DNA from: Epiperipatus broadwayi
Taxonomy: Eukaryota; Onychophora; Udeonychophora; Euonychophora; Peripatidae
Reading direction: 5' to 3'
NCBI GenBank assembly: GCA_028023455.1
Contig: JAQFVV010013062.1
Span: 126,001 to 190,000, forward strand
DNA: 64,000 nt
Made by a program: the position numbers and the translations under genes
Part shown: piece after piece, positions 52,801 to 64,000 of the stretch
How the letters are laid out: each line of letters begins with the position of its first letter
How positions within the stretch are numbered: the stretch's first letter is position 1
The notes under the pieces: model-generated
Seen by the model: the letters and a program-made list of their open reading frames with translations, nothing else
Database searches by the model: none
Told to the model about the DNA's origin: nothing

Positions 52801-55800
52801 ATTTTATAATAGCTTTATGCTATTATAAGATTATAATAGCCTGGTCTAATAAGTGATACAGTTAAAGGATGTTTATAACAGTGATTTTTACAAAACGCTC
52901 GTTTTTTTGTATCGTAATTAACATTTTATTCTTCGGTAAATTAATATATATGTATTTAATTTCAATGTTTTAATTTTATTTAAATAAATTGAAAAAAAAA
53001 AATGTTTTAGCATTCTAATAAATTTGAAGAAATGGAAAAAATAAAAAGATGTAAATTTTGAACGTTTAATGTCCTCCTCTCATTGTGTATTGGGGGAGGG
53101 GGGGGAAATTCTAGCATAAAATATTTTAAAGTTTCTCTTAACTTGATAGATAATTACTAATAGCCCATTATGTTTTCACTGCAAGACTTTATTTAAATAG
53201 CGGTTAATGAATATTGGGCGTGAGAAAATGAACAAATCATGTGATTAATGATTTCTTCAACATTCATCTTCCTAGCTTCCTTCCTTTGACATTGGTCAGT
53301 CCACCTTTCCATCTCTTATATTTATCTTAATTACAACTAATTAAAACAACTACTTTAATATTAATTGATCATATTTGTGTGTGAGTATCTGTCTGTCCGT
53401 TTACACTTGTTTATTTTTAATGCTAATTGTGTAACCTAATAGAAATGCTATATAAAATTTAATTATATATACACAATTCACAATTGTGTGTGTGTTTTTT
53501 TTTTTTGAAATTAATTTTTTTTTCAGAATAATTTTATAGAAGTTAATTACTGATTGTTGTTAATGTTTAGATATGATTATCAGCTCATTGAAAATTACTG
53601 GATTTTATGGTATTTTAATTATACTTGAACAAAGAACTCTTTTCATTGATAACTCATTATTGGAATTGTTTTCATTACTGATTCATACAAATCATATTGA
53701 TGTAAATAAGTTTTATCGTATTAAATCATTAACTGTAATCATTTTTTATTTTTGTTCATAAATTTTATCTGTTATTATTTTCGTATTTATTTTAAACTAT
53801 ATCTAGTAATAGAAATAGTATCTCTATGGTGCTTTAATTAAGAATGTCTACCTGCCAGGTCCATCACATGGGATGCAAATTCTAAATTCTCGTAGAATTT
53901 GGAATTTTTTTTTATATAACTGAACATTTCCAAGAAATCTTAGGTTGTTGGAATTTTTTTTTTCTTTCAGGTATCTAACCTAGTTAGTCAATCAGTAATT
54001 AGTCAGTAAAAGGATATCTATTTTTATTTAGAGGGCAAAACAAACCTAAACATAAATTCTTACCAATCTTAAGTAGATTGATGTTGGGAAGATCTTTGCT
54101 CCACAGTAGATACTTTAAAACTGTTAATCTTTTATTTATATTTTGATATATATAATCTGCTTTGTATATGGGCAGTTTGAGAATATATTCTTTTGATTTT
54201 TCAATAGTGCTATATAATTATCTTATCGTCATATTGCAACTACTAAACTTGTTTAGATTATTGAGATATAGTTGTGTCTATTTATTTGATCATTTGATTT
54301 AAGAATGAGAAATAATGTTCCATATATTATACCTTATTTGTTTCGTTTTTTTTCTATAAAGTGTTCATTGATATATATATATACACACACCATTTACTAT
54401 TTCAGTTAAAATAAACTTAGCTATATATAAAGTGGAAAAGATTAAAGATTATACATCTGATATTATACCAAGCAAGTAATATTAGCCAATACATTGTTTT
54501 GTTGTTGGAAGAGAACTTATATATGTGTGTGTATGTATGTTTGTGTTCTTTTTATATATTTAAACGCTAGTTTTCTGTTAAACCTCTCATATATGTATAT
54601 ACAATTCTCCCTTTCTTATGTTTAATCTATTTTACAATATAATTTATGTAAGATAGTTTTTCCAAATCTTATAATTTGTACTTAGTATTGTAGAGTACCT
54701 TCATATTAAAGTGAATATAGAGATGTGATTGTAATATATAATTATTTACAATGAGAATTAATATTATATATGCTGTATTTTCCTTATCCATAATTTAGGG
54801 TTCAGATTTGGATTGGATGAAACTTGAAATTCTTTTTGATTATTTTTTTCAGATAAATGACACATAGTCAATACAGTTAGACATTCATTGATTAACAATA
54901 AATACAAATCTAGCTATTCTTCATTTATATATATCTTAATTAATCTAGGTTGATAAGTGTAGTCATTGTACTATCTGTAAAAATAAAAAAAATATTTGTA
55001 ATATGTGTCCTTGATGTAAAATTTGATATAATATCTATATTTTTCTCTCTTACTTCAATCTCCAAAAATCAGTACTTTGGGACAAGTCCCACTATTGTAC
55101 AAGTTCAATTTAAGATTCTTATCATTAAAACTTAACTCTGGAAATACTGTGATAGATTTTTCTCTTGACTAATTTTATATTCTTCTTGCAACATTTGATG
55201 AAGCTCATCTTTTTGTCATTTATTTTTTGCTCTGAAAATTTCTGAGACCAGGGTTATCTTAATTAGTGATGAATATAGACATGCCTTACATCAGCAATTG
55301 ACTATCTTACTGTAATATTATTATCCAAGTCCATTGTGGAAATTAGATTTTATCAGCAATCCACTTTTGCTAGATACACTCAAATCACATGATAAATAAA
55401 GAGCAAATGTGATATGTATTTACATATGCACTGTATAATATTGTTTTATATACTGAAATGATATAATGAATGTAATTTAAATATATATTTAAAAAATAAT
55501 AAAGAAATCTTTTAAATAAATAATCCACTAATGGGTAAAGGTCTTTCAACAACACATGTTGAAGAACGGTGAAGGAAAAGGCAATACTTATCAGATTTGA
55601 GTGATTTTTTTTATTCTTGTTTTATTCTTTTAAGTATAAATATCTAGGTACTATTTTATTGAGCCGTTTTGATTGGTTAGCTCCCAAATCATAAGGATGG
55701 CAGGAATGCAATATTTCTGAAACACAAGATCATTTTGCATAAAAGAATGTAATGAAATATATTAGGCATATATAATTTACAATATTAATTGGGATTTTTT

Positions 55801-56280
55801 TAGCTCATAATTAAATTATATTTAAAATTATGAAGAATAAAATTAAAAATAAATTTGTAATGACTGCTTATCTACATACATTGGATATTTTGGATGTAGA
55901 TAACAACTGAATATGTACATGAAGGATTTATTTTGTTGCCCCTATTCTTACATTAATACTAAAGTTATAAAATATATATAACTGTTGCTTTTGCTATTCT
56001 TTTGTGAAGTTATGATTATGTAGCTTGAGTAGATATTTCTAAATGGGATTTTAATCAAAATCTAGTTTCTACAATAAGCCAGGTTATTATTTTGTGATAT
56101 GATAACTAATCATTGGTATCTATTAAAGATTGTGCATGACTATATTTTTTATTATTTCATATGTTTTATACATTATTAAATTATGTTAATATATATAATC
56201 ATTTTTGATTGAGACTTCATTTAAAGTCATGTCTTTATTTTGTAAAATAATGATTGAGTTAATTATAGGTTTTTTTTTTC
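52801..56280. other. Long AT-rich non-coding stretch
   Basis: This contains the hairpin ttataatagc/gctattataa at 52804-52828, a G run at 53093-53106, and several T-run/AG sites (53524, 53963, 54852) without matching donors. No gene was recognised. Confidence 0.5.
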
Positions 56281-56282
56281 AT

Positions 56283-56387
56283 ATGTCATAGCATCGGCCA
56301 GGATGCAAACCCACAACCGTCTGCAACCAACTATTTGTTTGCAAGGTGGCTGCGATGACCTCTCGGCTAACAATGCTTGACTAATTA
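56283..56387 (-). repeat. tRNA-Ser/Leu-like SINE remnant
   Basis: On the minus strand, 'ttagccgagaggtcatcgc' is close to the A-box region of a long-variable-arm tRNA and 'gtgggtttgcatcctggcc' to the B-box end. The length (~90) suits a tRNA-derived head. Acceptor pairing (gcatcggc with the other end) is incomplete. Confidence 0.5.
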
Positions 56388-57060
56388 TAGTTTTTGAAAT
56401 TTCATAGACCAAAAGTTTCCAAAATAAAAAAAAATTAAAATGTGAAAACCCGCAATCCGTAGAAAATAAAGTATTATAAATGAAATATTGTAATAATAAT
56501 AAAACAATGAAATATTAATGTTAATAATAAATATTACTAATAATCATTATTAACTGCAGAAGGACTTTCAATTATTTGCATAGGTATTTTCAATAGGACA
56601 CCTGCAATGAATGTTATGTGATATCCAACATACATAAATTTTAAAATTCAGATTTTGTCTAATAATTAAAAAAAAATTTATTTCTATTTATCAAAATTGC
56701 TTCTTTAATTATTTTTTTTTAAAATTGTAATTTCTGTCTTTATTAAAGAATTCTAGTGTTTGAGATTTCTGTTGAAAATGATTTGAAAATAATTAATAAT
56801 ACTATCACCGTTAATACCTCATTGTTTTATTTATATATAATTTATAAGTATGCTTGTTATTTTTAGTATTGTATTATGCATTTAAATATAAGTATTATAA
56901 TGCATTTTTTATAGTTGTAGTATTCTATTTTTATATGAGTATAGAAGTAATATATATATATATACTTTAGCAGAAAAAAAATCTAAATGCATAATCTAAC
57001 AAATGTAAATGGAAAATCTAAAACCTTTCAACATAAGAAATGTAAGATAAATATATACAA
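56388..57060. other. AT-rich non-coding stretch
   Basis: Nothing supported. Confidence 0.5.
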
Positions 57061-57062
57061 AA

Positions 57063-57384
57063 GCAAAACTCTCCATATAGTAGTACCACTCAGTGCAAGC
57101 CAGAGTAATCAATGGATGCAAATAGTTTTGTGCATAAAATCTCTATCTTGTGACTACTCATTCAATATCCCCAGATTAATTTCTAGCTTGTGGCTTTCAT
57201 TAGTGATGAGCCTTGAATTTGAGAGCAATGCACCTAGATCTTAGGATCTAATGCTAAAAACTAGAAATTAGTCTGGGGATATTGCATGATTAGGCACTAG
57301 ATAGAGATTTTATGCACAAAGCTGTCTGCATTTATTGATTACTCTGGCTTGCACTGAGTGGCACTACTGTATGGAGACTTTTGC
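57063..57384. mobile_element. Foldback element, ~125-bp arms
   Basis: The left arm (57063-57187) and right arm (57261-57384) are about 85-90% complementary. They share 'ccactcagtgcaagccagag' and 'tttgtgcataaaatctctat' with their complements, around a ~73-bp centre. The 85-codon frame across it is a by-product. There is no hammerhead core, so this is a separate foldback family. A partial 'actgtatgga' relative may lie at 31585. Confidence 0.88.
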
Positions 57385-58174
57385 TGCTATGTTATCAGAT
57401 TGTGTAAACATATTCTAATAACATATATATATATATGACTTTATTAATAAAAATAGCAGAAGCCTACATAAAATATATTTTTTATTTCTTATGGCCATTT
57501 TTCTATTATTTATCTATTATTTGGATTTACTTATAATTCAATTGATTAAGAGTTTATGATATATATATATAACAATACTGAAAGCCTAACATTTTGAAAT
57601 TTTTTAATTATAAAAATGTAAGATGTTCATCTTACTAAAATAGACATTAGACATTATTAAATATAAAGTATAATTTTAAAATGTATATATATATTATAAA
57701 ACCAAAAATATAAAGTATTATATGTATGAATTATATCTAGTAATATAAAGAGAGTCTACAATTTTCAATGTTTCAATACAAAAAATAGAAAATGTACACA
57801 TAAAAAGTATTATATTGAAATATTTTAAATATAAAACTCATTATAAAAAAATATGATAACTTACTGATATAGTTTTATTGCATAGTGGAAAATAAAATAA
57901 ATATTTAATTTTGTATTTTTTAACTCATAACTCGTTTTAATGTTTTCTTTTTTTTTCATATAAAACTTACACTTTCTTGCCATTTTAAGCCAATCTCTGT
58001 TTGTTCATTTGTTTTTAAGTTTATAAAATAGTATTAATAATCATATCTTACTTCAAATGCAGTATTACATGTCAATATACAAAAATAAGGATCATAATTT
58101 TATTATATTTTAGTCTCAATTAAATATTAGTAAAGTTATTCCTACAGAAACTTGACTTTTATGTTATTTTTCAG
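57385..58174. other. AT-rich non-coding stretch upstream of a candidate exon
   Basis: Nothing supported apart from (AT)n tracts. Confidence 0.5.
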
Positions 58175-58219
58175 AATCAGTCACTTGTGAATGAGGATTC
58201 TAATCTATTCAAATTACAG
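58175..58219 (+). CDS. Candidate 45-nt microexon, host gene unknown
   Basis: A 3' splice site (pyrimidine-rich 'ttttatgttatttttcag', with 'cttgac' as a possible branch point) is followed by 45 nt open in frame 0, encoding NQSLVNEDSNLFKLQ. A consensus donor, CAG|GTAAGA, comes next. The length is a multiple of three, so it could be a phase 0-0 cassette exon. Codons are less AT-biased than the neighbourhood. No partner exon was found in the window, which would then be mostly intron of a plus-strand gene. The homologous protein is not recognised. Confidence 0.42.
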
Positions 58220-59191
58220 GTAAGAAATTAAAAATGTTGTTTTATTTTATACATTCTTTATTCTCAAATAAATAGAATGATTGGATATATGTAAAGATGA
58301 TTTATTGCACACAATTTTTAAATAAGTTATAAGATTATGAAGTGCAATAAATATTCAGTAGTTTAAATGTTGATGCTATACTTTTCAATCAAACCAAAGA
58401 GATTTTTGAGAATCACTAAATCTGTTTCTTTACACATCATGCATACACATATAAAAACAAATATATTAAATATGTAATTAAGTATTAAGGTACAGCTATT
58501 GCAATGTTGGATATTTGTAAGATCTTTATAGTTTAATTCTTTTATGTGTGTTATTAATAACTGCTATAATAAATAAATTTTAAGGATTGACTCTAGTTTT
58601 AAGCATCCCAATAATGAAGTGCAAGTTGATGAAAGTTTCTAATTACTAAATTTTGTAACTCATATTTTAGAAACAGTAAAAAATACTATTGATATAAAAG
58701 CTGAAACTATATTTAAGTAGTCAACTACAGGACAATAATCTCCTCAATAATCCTTTATAAGAAACGATAAAGAAGCCGTAACTCAGTAGGCTTGCCAATT
58801 ACTGGATGGTAAGTATTTGAGCAAAGTTCCATTAGCTAAGCCATTTATCAACTAACATTGGATAGTAAACTGAGTTATCTATGGGAATTCATTTGCAAAG
58901 AAAAATCCTAATTCTGATTAACATGTAAAAAAAAAAAGTAAAATTCAATCTGGCCCGAGTTCAAACTCAAGACATAGGCATGACAGAAACTAACATTACC
59001 AATGTATCATGAATCTATTACAAAAATAATTTGCACAAGATGTCTATTATAAAAGTGTTACTGCATGGTTTTAAGCCGGTACTATATTATTGATGCTACT
59101 CATAATACAGTCATTATAACTTCAGAAAAAAAAAGTGGCAAATATTTTTATCTTGAGGAAAGATTCATATTATGATTATATATATATATAT
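58220..59191. other. Non-coding stretch with a possible tRNA-like SINE
   Basis: At 58772-58800 'gccgtaactcagtaggcttg' resembles an A box (plus strand), and 'gagttcaaactcaagac' near 58959 a B-box-like end on the other strand. Both are weak. The A11 run at 58929 may be a retroposon tail. Confidence 0.35.
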
Positions 59192-59282
59192 ATAGGGTAT
59201 ATGAGCACAGACTTTCACACGACCTACCACTCTCCACTCTATCTAATAATACTGATACACTCAAGCACATATATGCTGAAAA

Positions 59283-59347
59283 GATAAATAATCACCAATA
59301 AACGTATTTCATACTAAACCAGCAATCATCAGTTGGTCCAGATTATC
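59283..59347 (-). ncRNA. Type I hammerhead ribozyme motif, left arm
   Basis: On the minus strand: CUGAUGA 59326-59332, GAAA 59307-59310, gataatc/gattatt and accaa/uuggu stem I. One substitution in stem III and one in stem II compared with the right arm. Confidence 0.65.
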
Positions 59348-59772
59348 ATCTCCCACACATATATACCATAAGTGCTCAGATATATATTAAGATAGACAAT
59401 CTTCATACTTTAATGGACAGGCTCCAATCTACTACACACTCCAACTCTTCAACCGTCCATCCGATTGAAAATCTAATGATGGAATGCTCGAAGGCCACCC
59501 TGAGGCTGAGATTCTTGTCACACCCATCCTTGCATATGTATTTAATGGATTATGTCCTGTACATGTGGGGTTCAGATTGACTTTAGGTCAACATGGATGT
59601 GACAAGAATCTCAGCCTCAGGGTGGCCTTCGAGCATTCCATCATTAGATTTTCAATCGGATGGACGGTTGAAGAGTTGGAGTGTGTAGTAGATTGGAGCC
59701 TGTCCATTAAAGTATGAAGATTGTCTATCTTAATATATATCTGAGCACTTATGGTATATATGTGTGGGAGAT

Positions 59773-59833
59773 GATAATCTGGACCAACTGATGATTGCTG
59801 GTTTAGCATGAAATACGTATATTGGTAATTATT
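59773..59833 (+). ncRNA. Type I hammerhead ribozyme motif, right arm
   Basis: Gataatc (59773-59779) and accaa, CUGAUGA 59788-59794, stem II ugcug/uagca, GAAA 59810-59813, 2-bp stem III closing acgu, expected cleavage after 59821, then uuggu 59822-59826. The outer helix has one mismatch here (uaauuauu). Confidence 0.7.
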
Positions 59834-59928
59834 TATCTTTTCAGCATATACGTGCTTGAGTGTATCAGTGTTATTAGATAGAGTGGAGAGTGGTGGGTAG
59901 TGTGAAAGTCTGTGCTCATATACCTATA

Positions 59929-61425
59929 TTACATATATAGACACAGGTATACAATAAGCCTGTGTTTCAGTTATTAGATTATATATATATTAATTTCATT
60001 CTTAATCTATTTTTATATTTTATTTATTAAATTAATAAACAAATTGAAAATGTGACATTTAATATGTAAAAAAAAGAAAAATTGCAAGAGAATTTAAAAA
60101 AACATATTTTTGTATGTAAATTTGAAACAACAACAAAATATTTAAAATAAATGGTTGACTCTCAAAAATAGTTGAAAGTAATTTAAATTCATTTAAATGT
60201 GAAGAAGGTATTAATATTTTATAAATTATTCAAGAAACACAATTAGAAAATTTTAAAATAACTCAAATGTGGAAAAGAAAAAAAAATCTTTGATCTACTA
60301 ATATACAATAGTATACAAAAGATTTTATCTGTAAGTAGATGAAAACATAAGATAAAAAGAAAGACTAAGAAAAACATAATTCAGAAGAGTTAGTAATGAT
60401 ATATAATAATGAATGAGAGCACTTCATGATAAAGGTTGTATGTAGTATAACTACAAATGTCAAAAATAATATTGTATATAGGTATATTTTTAAGTATCCG
60501 ATAATTGAACTGAACACAAAGGATGTAAATAAGTAATTTTACAAATCTTATAATAAATATTGAAAAACTCTTTCTATATACTTGTCTGTAGGTGTGTGTA
60601 CAGAGAAATGCAAGTTTTCTTTTCAAATGCAGATTAACTGTTTTTCAAAAAGATATTATCATCAAACAGGTGTTTCTCAAACTATAGTCCATGATGCATT
60701 TTAGCCCACTTTGAATGTCATATTGTCTATTATAGCATTTTCAGTTTGATTTAGTGTTTTGATTTTTCTCTGGATCTCCTATATCTTCTTTAATAATCAC
60801 TATATATAGAAAAGCTTTGTTAAAATGAATAAAAAGTTAGTATTTTTTTTTTCTTGCTTCTATGTTGTTTATTGATATGTCTTATAGAAACTGTGTTTCA
60901 CATATCTGTTACTTCTCATGCTACTATAGGCTTATTTCTCTGATGGATAAAAACTATTGTTTGTGTCATTAAAATATTATATAGATCTGAGTGCCTAAAA
61001 CTTACATGTGAAAGATTTATTGGTATATAAAAAAAATGGAATCTACTTAATTAAATATGATAATCTGTTTTTGGCAGAAAACTGAATATAAGTATATGAA
61101 TATATGCATGCGCAAACACATATGGATGAAAACGCTTATCTGTATTTGTTATAAGTTTACAAGACCTTTTTATGCTTGTTAATTAACTTAGGAAATTGTC
61201 TATCTAAGTGAAATTATTATGGGCCTTTAAGAAGAATACTCTAGAAGCAAAAAATAATTTACAGTACATGTATTTATTTATTCGGATTCAAACTCCTGAC
61301 ATTAGTATGAACCACTTTTAAAATTCCACTTTTTCCTCCCACTTTTATTCTCTCTCATATATATATCAAATATCATATCAGACAGTTTTCTCTTAGATTT
61401 AAATGTTTAATTTCCTTTAGGGTTA
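59929..61425. other. AT-rich non-coding stretch
   Basis: At 60668 'caggtgtttctcaaac' resembles one end of a hAT element, but no partner end was found. No gene was recognised. Confidence 0.45.
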
Positions 61426-61720
61426 TGTCAGCATTTGTATAGCCTGCAATTATTGAGAGCTTATCTTTTTACCTTTTTTTCCGACCTGTCAAAATGAATT
61501 TTGCTGCAGGCAATCTGAACGCGTGAAGGTTTAGCTTTCAACCATCACATGGTTTTTGATGGGTGTTCATTTCAGTGACTCCTCGCTACTATTACTGGAA
61601 ACTGCTGAGTTTTTTATAGTACCTGTTGCAAAATGCTTATTAGGGAATTCATAAATTAGATGGTTTCTGGCGGGAGGGAATAGTTTAAAAGCAGTTTTCA
61701 CCAAATAAGATCATTTGAAG
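61426..61720. other. GC-balanced unique block
   Basis: About 40% GC against about 25% around it, with non-repetitive sequence including 'ggcaatctgaacgcgtgaag' and 'ggtttctggcgggaggg'. No long frame or clear exon borders are present. It could be a conserved enhancer-like element or part of an unrecognised repeat. Confidence 0.35.
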
Positions 61721-61991
61721 ATAATATACGTTTGATCTGTTTTTTTTTTTTTGTATATGTTCGTATATAACATATTTATGGTATGAATGTTTATATGTAC
61801 ACATGTATTAAGTTAACTTAGATTATTAATCATATTTATAAAAAGTGAATAACAATCATTTTAACTATTGGTTAATTTAACCTAAAGTTAATAGTTTGTC
61901 GAGATATATAAACTTATAATTTTATTATTCGTCTATAATATTCGAAATACAGGTATTCTTCATATACCTGGAGCTTAACTGTAAATATAGA

Positions 61992-62267
61992 GAATTTGAA
62001 CATAGACTTGCAAACAACCTTCAACTATCTATACTATCTCAAACCACTGATACACATGTAGAAAAGATAAATAATGGCTGAAAAATTGGAGTAGATTGAG
62101 GTCTATCCATTGAAGTATGAAGGAGATGACAATCTGGACCAACTGATGAGTGCTGGCTTAGCATGAAATATGTATATTGGTGATTATTTATCTTTTCTAC
62201 ATATGTATCAGTGATATGAGATAGTGTCGATAGTTGAAGGGTACATGAAAGTCTGTGTTCAAACCCT
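61992..62267. mobile_element. Rearranged hammerhead foldback element, short arms
   Basis: Arms ~61992-62077 and ~62182-62267 pair ('gaacatagacttg', 'gatacacatgtagaaaagataaata' and their complements). The centre keeps the right-arm order, including 'gtctatccattgaagtatgaa' and a complete hammerhead, while the left arm has lost its ribozyme. It is more diverged than the 46718 and 59192 copies. Confidence 0.82.
62126..62192 (+). ncRNA. Type I hammerhead ribozyme motif, best-preserved core
   Basis: CUGAUGA at 62143-62149 and stem II gugcu/agcau (closing G-U wobble then four standard pairs). GAAA at 62165-62168, stem III of 2 bp with loop augu, cleavage expected after 62176 (aua). Stem I accaa/uuggu is extended by an outer helix with gauuauu. 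All conserved core bases are present. Confidence 0.78.
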
Positions 62268-62270
62268 ATA

Positions 62271-62956
62271 TTCATCTCTAAATTATTACATAAATATCAC
62301 TGATAACAAAGATTGCTTTGTTTCAAATAAAAAAATAATTATTTTAAATTATAACAATGAAAAATTAAGTTATGTAAAGAAAAAAAATTCTGTGTTCAAA
62401 ATCTATTTTGATTTTTTTTTTTTTTTAATCATTTATTGATTTTATTGCACTGCTTTTTATAGTATATAACTGTATATGACCAATCTAAAGTTATTTCATT
62501 TTGAAAACTATTATGGAAGAAAAACCTCTAATCAACTAAGGGTGATGGAAACAAGACTGATGAACTCAATCATCATAACTTTGAATGCATCACAAAAACT
62601 TTTACAGCTCCAAACAGAAAACAATACATCTTGCATTTTATTCTTCCGTTTTTTTTTTTATTTTTATTATCATTACTAAATAAATATTTTGCTTGTTTTT
62701 TCTCATCCATGATATCAATTTTTTGCATTACATATACAACAACTGGTATTATATATATATATAATCACAATCAAACATTTTAAGAAAGTATGATATATGC
62801 TGATTATTTTATTCACTCATGCCCTCAATAGCAGCTGTAAATAACACTAATTTCTAAAAGTGTGTTTTCAATAAAAGACCCCCTTCACTTCAATTTTGAT
62901 AACCCCAAATTTTTTACACTCCATGTACTTTAAGAAAATCTGTGTCCTTAACTGTT
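62271..62956. other. AT-rich non-coding stretch
   Basis: Nothing supported; the ORFs are low-complexity. Confidence 0.5.
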
Positions 62957-63226
62957 TATAGGGTATATGAGCACAGACTTTCACACGACCCACCACTCTC
63001 CACTCTATCTAATAACACTGATACACTCAAGCACATATATTCTGAAAAGATAAATAATCACCAATATACGTATTTCATGCTAAACCAGAAATCATCAGGT
63101 GGTCCAGATTATCATCTCCCACACATATATACCATAAGTGCTCAGATATATATTAAGATAGACAATCTTCATATTTTAATGGACAGGCTCCAATTTACTA
63201 CACACTCCAACTCTTCAACCATCCAC
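62957..63226 (-). mobile_element. Hammerhead foldback element, left arm only, cut by the next insertion
   Basis: From 'tatagggtatatgagcacag' this is almost identical to the left arm at 59192 but stops at 'caaccatccac', where unrelated sequence begins. It contains a minus-strand hammerhead. The missing half may lie beyond the window edge. Confidence 0.88.
63050..63113 (-). ncRNA. Type I hammerhead ribozyme motif
   Basis: On the minus strand: CUGAUGA 63092-63098, GAAA 63073-63076, loop acgu in stem III. Stem I reads accac/uuggu, with one new mismatch next to the core, and stem II is weakened. Confidence 0.6.
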
Positions 63227-63243
63227 TACTGCATATATATATT

Positions 63244-64000
63244 GTAACGATCCGGAACAAGCTACTTACTGTGCTCTGCACTACAGGGCGCCACTAGGCA
63301 TTTGAACCTAGAAAAATTTATAAAGTAGGCAGATACGTAAGTAAAGAAAAAAAAATTTTTTTTTTTTTTAAATATTTTGGTTCCGGTCATTAGCCCATGT
63401 CACTAGCTCAGTAGAATAGCAGAGATTAAATAATATAATCTAAGAGTATATAAAAAAAGAATAAAATAAGCCACTGTTAACATACAAACATTTATTTACG
63501 CACATATATTTAAAATTTAAAATTATTTTAGTATTAGTTTTACATTTTAAAATTTAACTTACAATTTTAACTTTGATTTTTGATTTTAATTTACATTTAA
63601 TTTTTATAAATTTACATTTTAATTCTTTTATAAGTTCACACAGATGGGATTATAAAAGCTTGTTTTATAATGTTGAGTATAGATCGGTTACATAGATTAC
63701 ACGGTTAAAAACATTTCAAAGTAAACATAAACGATCAAAATACAAAATCATTGATACCGACAATTGCATAGGGAATATAAGAAACCCACTAGCATTCATC
63801 GTAAGATGCCCGCATTGTCACCAATAACTTAAAAGACATCCGAATAAATATATTTTAGATACTCACCGTAAGGTATCATTATTTACCGAATGTCTATATA
63901 TTTTGATCAAATATGAAAACCAAAAACACAATTAACCGAAACGAATCCATGCAAACGTATACACCCAACTTAAATTTAATGCAATTTTATTTAGAGTGTC
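63244..64000. mobile_element. Possible start of another inserted element, runs off the window
   Basis: Sequence changes abruptly after the truncated hammerhead arm. It begins 'tgtaacgatccggaacaagc' and continues with GC-richer 'cactacagggcgccactaggc', a T run, 'ggttccggtcattagccc', and a TATA-like 'gagtatataaaa' at 63444. A TG start would suit an LTR, but no second end, primer site or coding region is visible before 64000, so the class is open. Confidence 0.3.

Larger units (their letters stand above)
59192..59928. mobile_element. Palindromic foldback element with a hammerhead motif in each arm
   Basis: Arms 59192-59527 and 59593-59928 are near-perfect reverse complements with a 65-bp spacer. 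They match the element at 46718. The left-arm version of 'gttgacctaaggtcaat' is lost, so the arms are shorter. Ends read 'tatagggtatatgagcacag' within (TA)n tracts on both sides, suggesting insertion into an AT microsatellite. The two frames across the right arm are artefacts. Confidence 0.93.

Noticed and set aside
51875-56387. Functional tRNA genes
   Set aside because: A- and B-box-like motifs exist, but acceptor and anticodon stems do not form; these are SINE remnants.
56987-57244. 85-codon frame
   Set aside because: It spans one arm of the 57063-57384 foldback element, with no protein-like features.
59484-59809. Frames of 73-77 codons on both strands, with similar frames at 62039 and 62942
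   Set aside because: They lie in arms of the palindromic ribozyme element and are open by chance; copies have stops.
60668-60720. hAT element end 'caggtgtttctcaaac'
   Set aside because: No partner inverted end or 8-bp duplication was found nearby.
62560-62600. Hammerhead suggested by 'ctgatgaactc'
   Set aside because: No GAAA box or stem II follows.

Overview
The window is AT-rich, repeat-dominated eukaryotic DNA, almost certainly a gene desert or a very large intron of an invertebrate animal. I see no intact protein-coding gene and no bacterial feature. The mix of an RTE-type LINE, a hAT miniature element, tRNA-like SINE remnants, long (TTA)n runs and hammerhead-bearing palindromic repeats would suit a mollusc such as a cephalopod, but the organism cannot be fixed from the sequence.

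Region 1 (1-23005) is one decayed tandem array. Monomers of about 90-125 bp open with a 'catgttaacc' motif and contain 'gatactgca'. About ten monomer types are ordered into a unit of about 1.1 kb. Three unit types recur as a block of about 3 kb, and one block recurs 8.4 kb downstream. The array is broken by a 46-bp direct-repeat element (1949-2333), a 475-bp hAT miniature element (2906-3380) and an unidentified insert near 12259.

Region 2 (23006-34290) is mostly unique AT-rich DNA. It holds a distant relative of the 1949 element, a 387-bp retroposon-like element with long terminal inverted repeats (element X, 25844-26230), a GC-richer block (28548-28850) and a perfect inverted repeat with 88-bp arms (32649-32835).

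Region 3 (34291-38410) is a 4.07-kb composite flanked by a 23-bp direct repeat. In order it holds a (TTA)n tract, an inverted copy of X, an unidentified minus-strand ORF, a frameshifted RTE-like LINE (endonuclease plus reverse transcriptase) and a second, oppositely oriented X. Truncated relatives of the LINE lie at 40202-40600 (+) and 50697-51295 (-).

Region 4 (38411-64000) is a repeat mosaic. Its most striking component is a family of foldback elements, some with arms of about 335-361 bp, that carry a type I hammerhead ribozyme motif in the arms: a CUGAUGA box, stem II, a GAAA box, a tiny stem III and a long stem I. Twelve copies of the motif, nine with an intact CUGAUGA box, occur between 27.1 and 63.1 kb. 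This is the best candidate for a notable biological system here. A 45-nt microexon candidate with strong splice sites (58175-58219, +) suggests the region lies within a plus-strand gene. The end of the window may hold the start of another inserted element (63244 onward).
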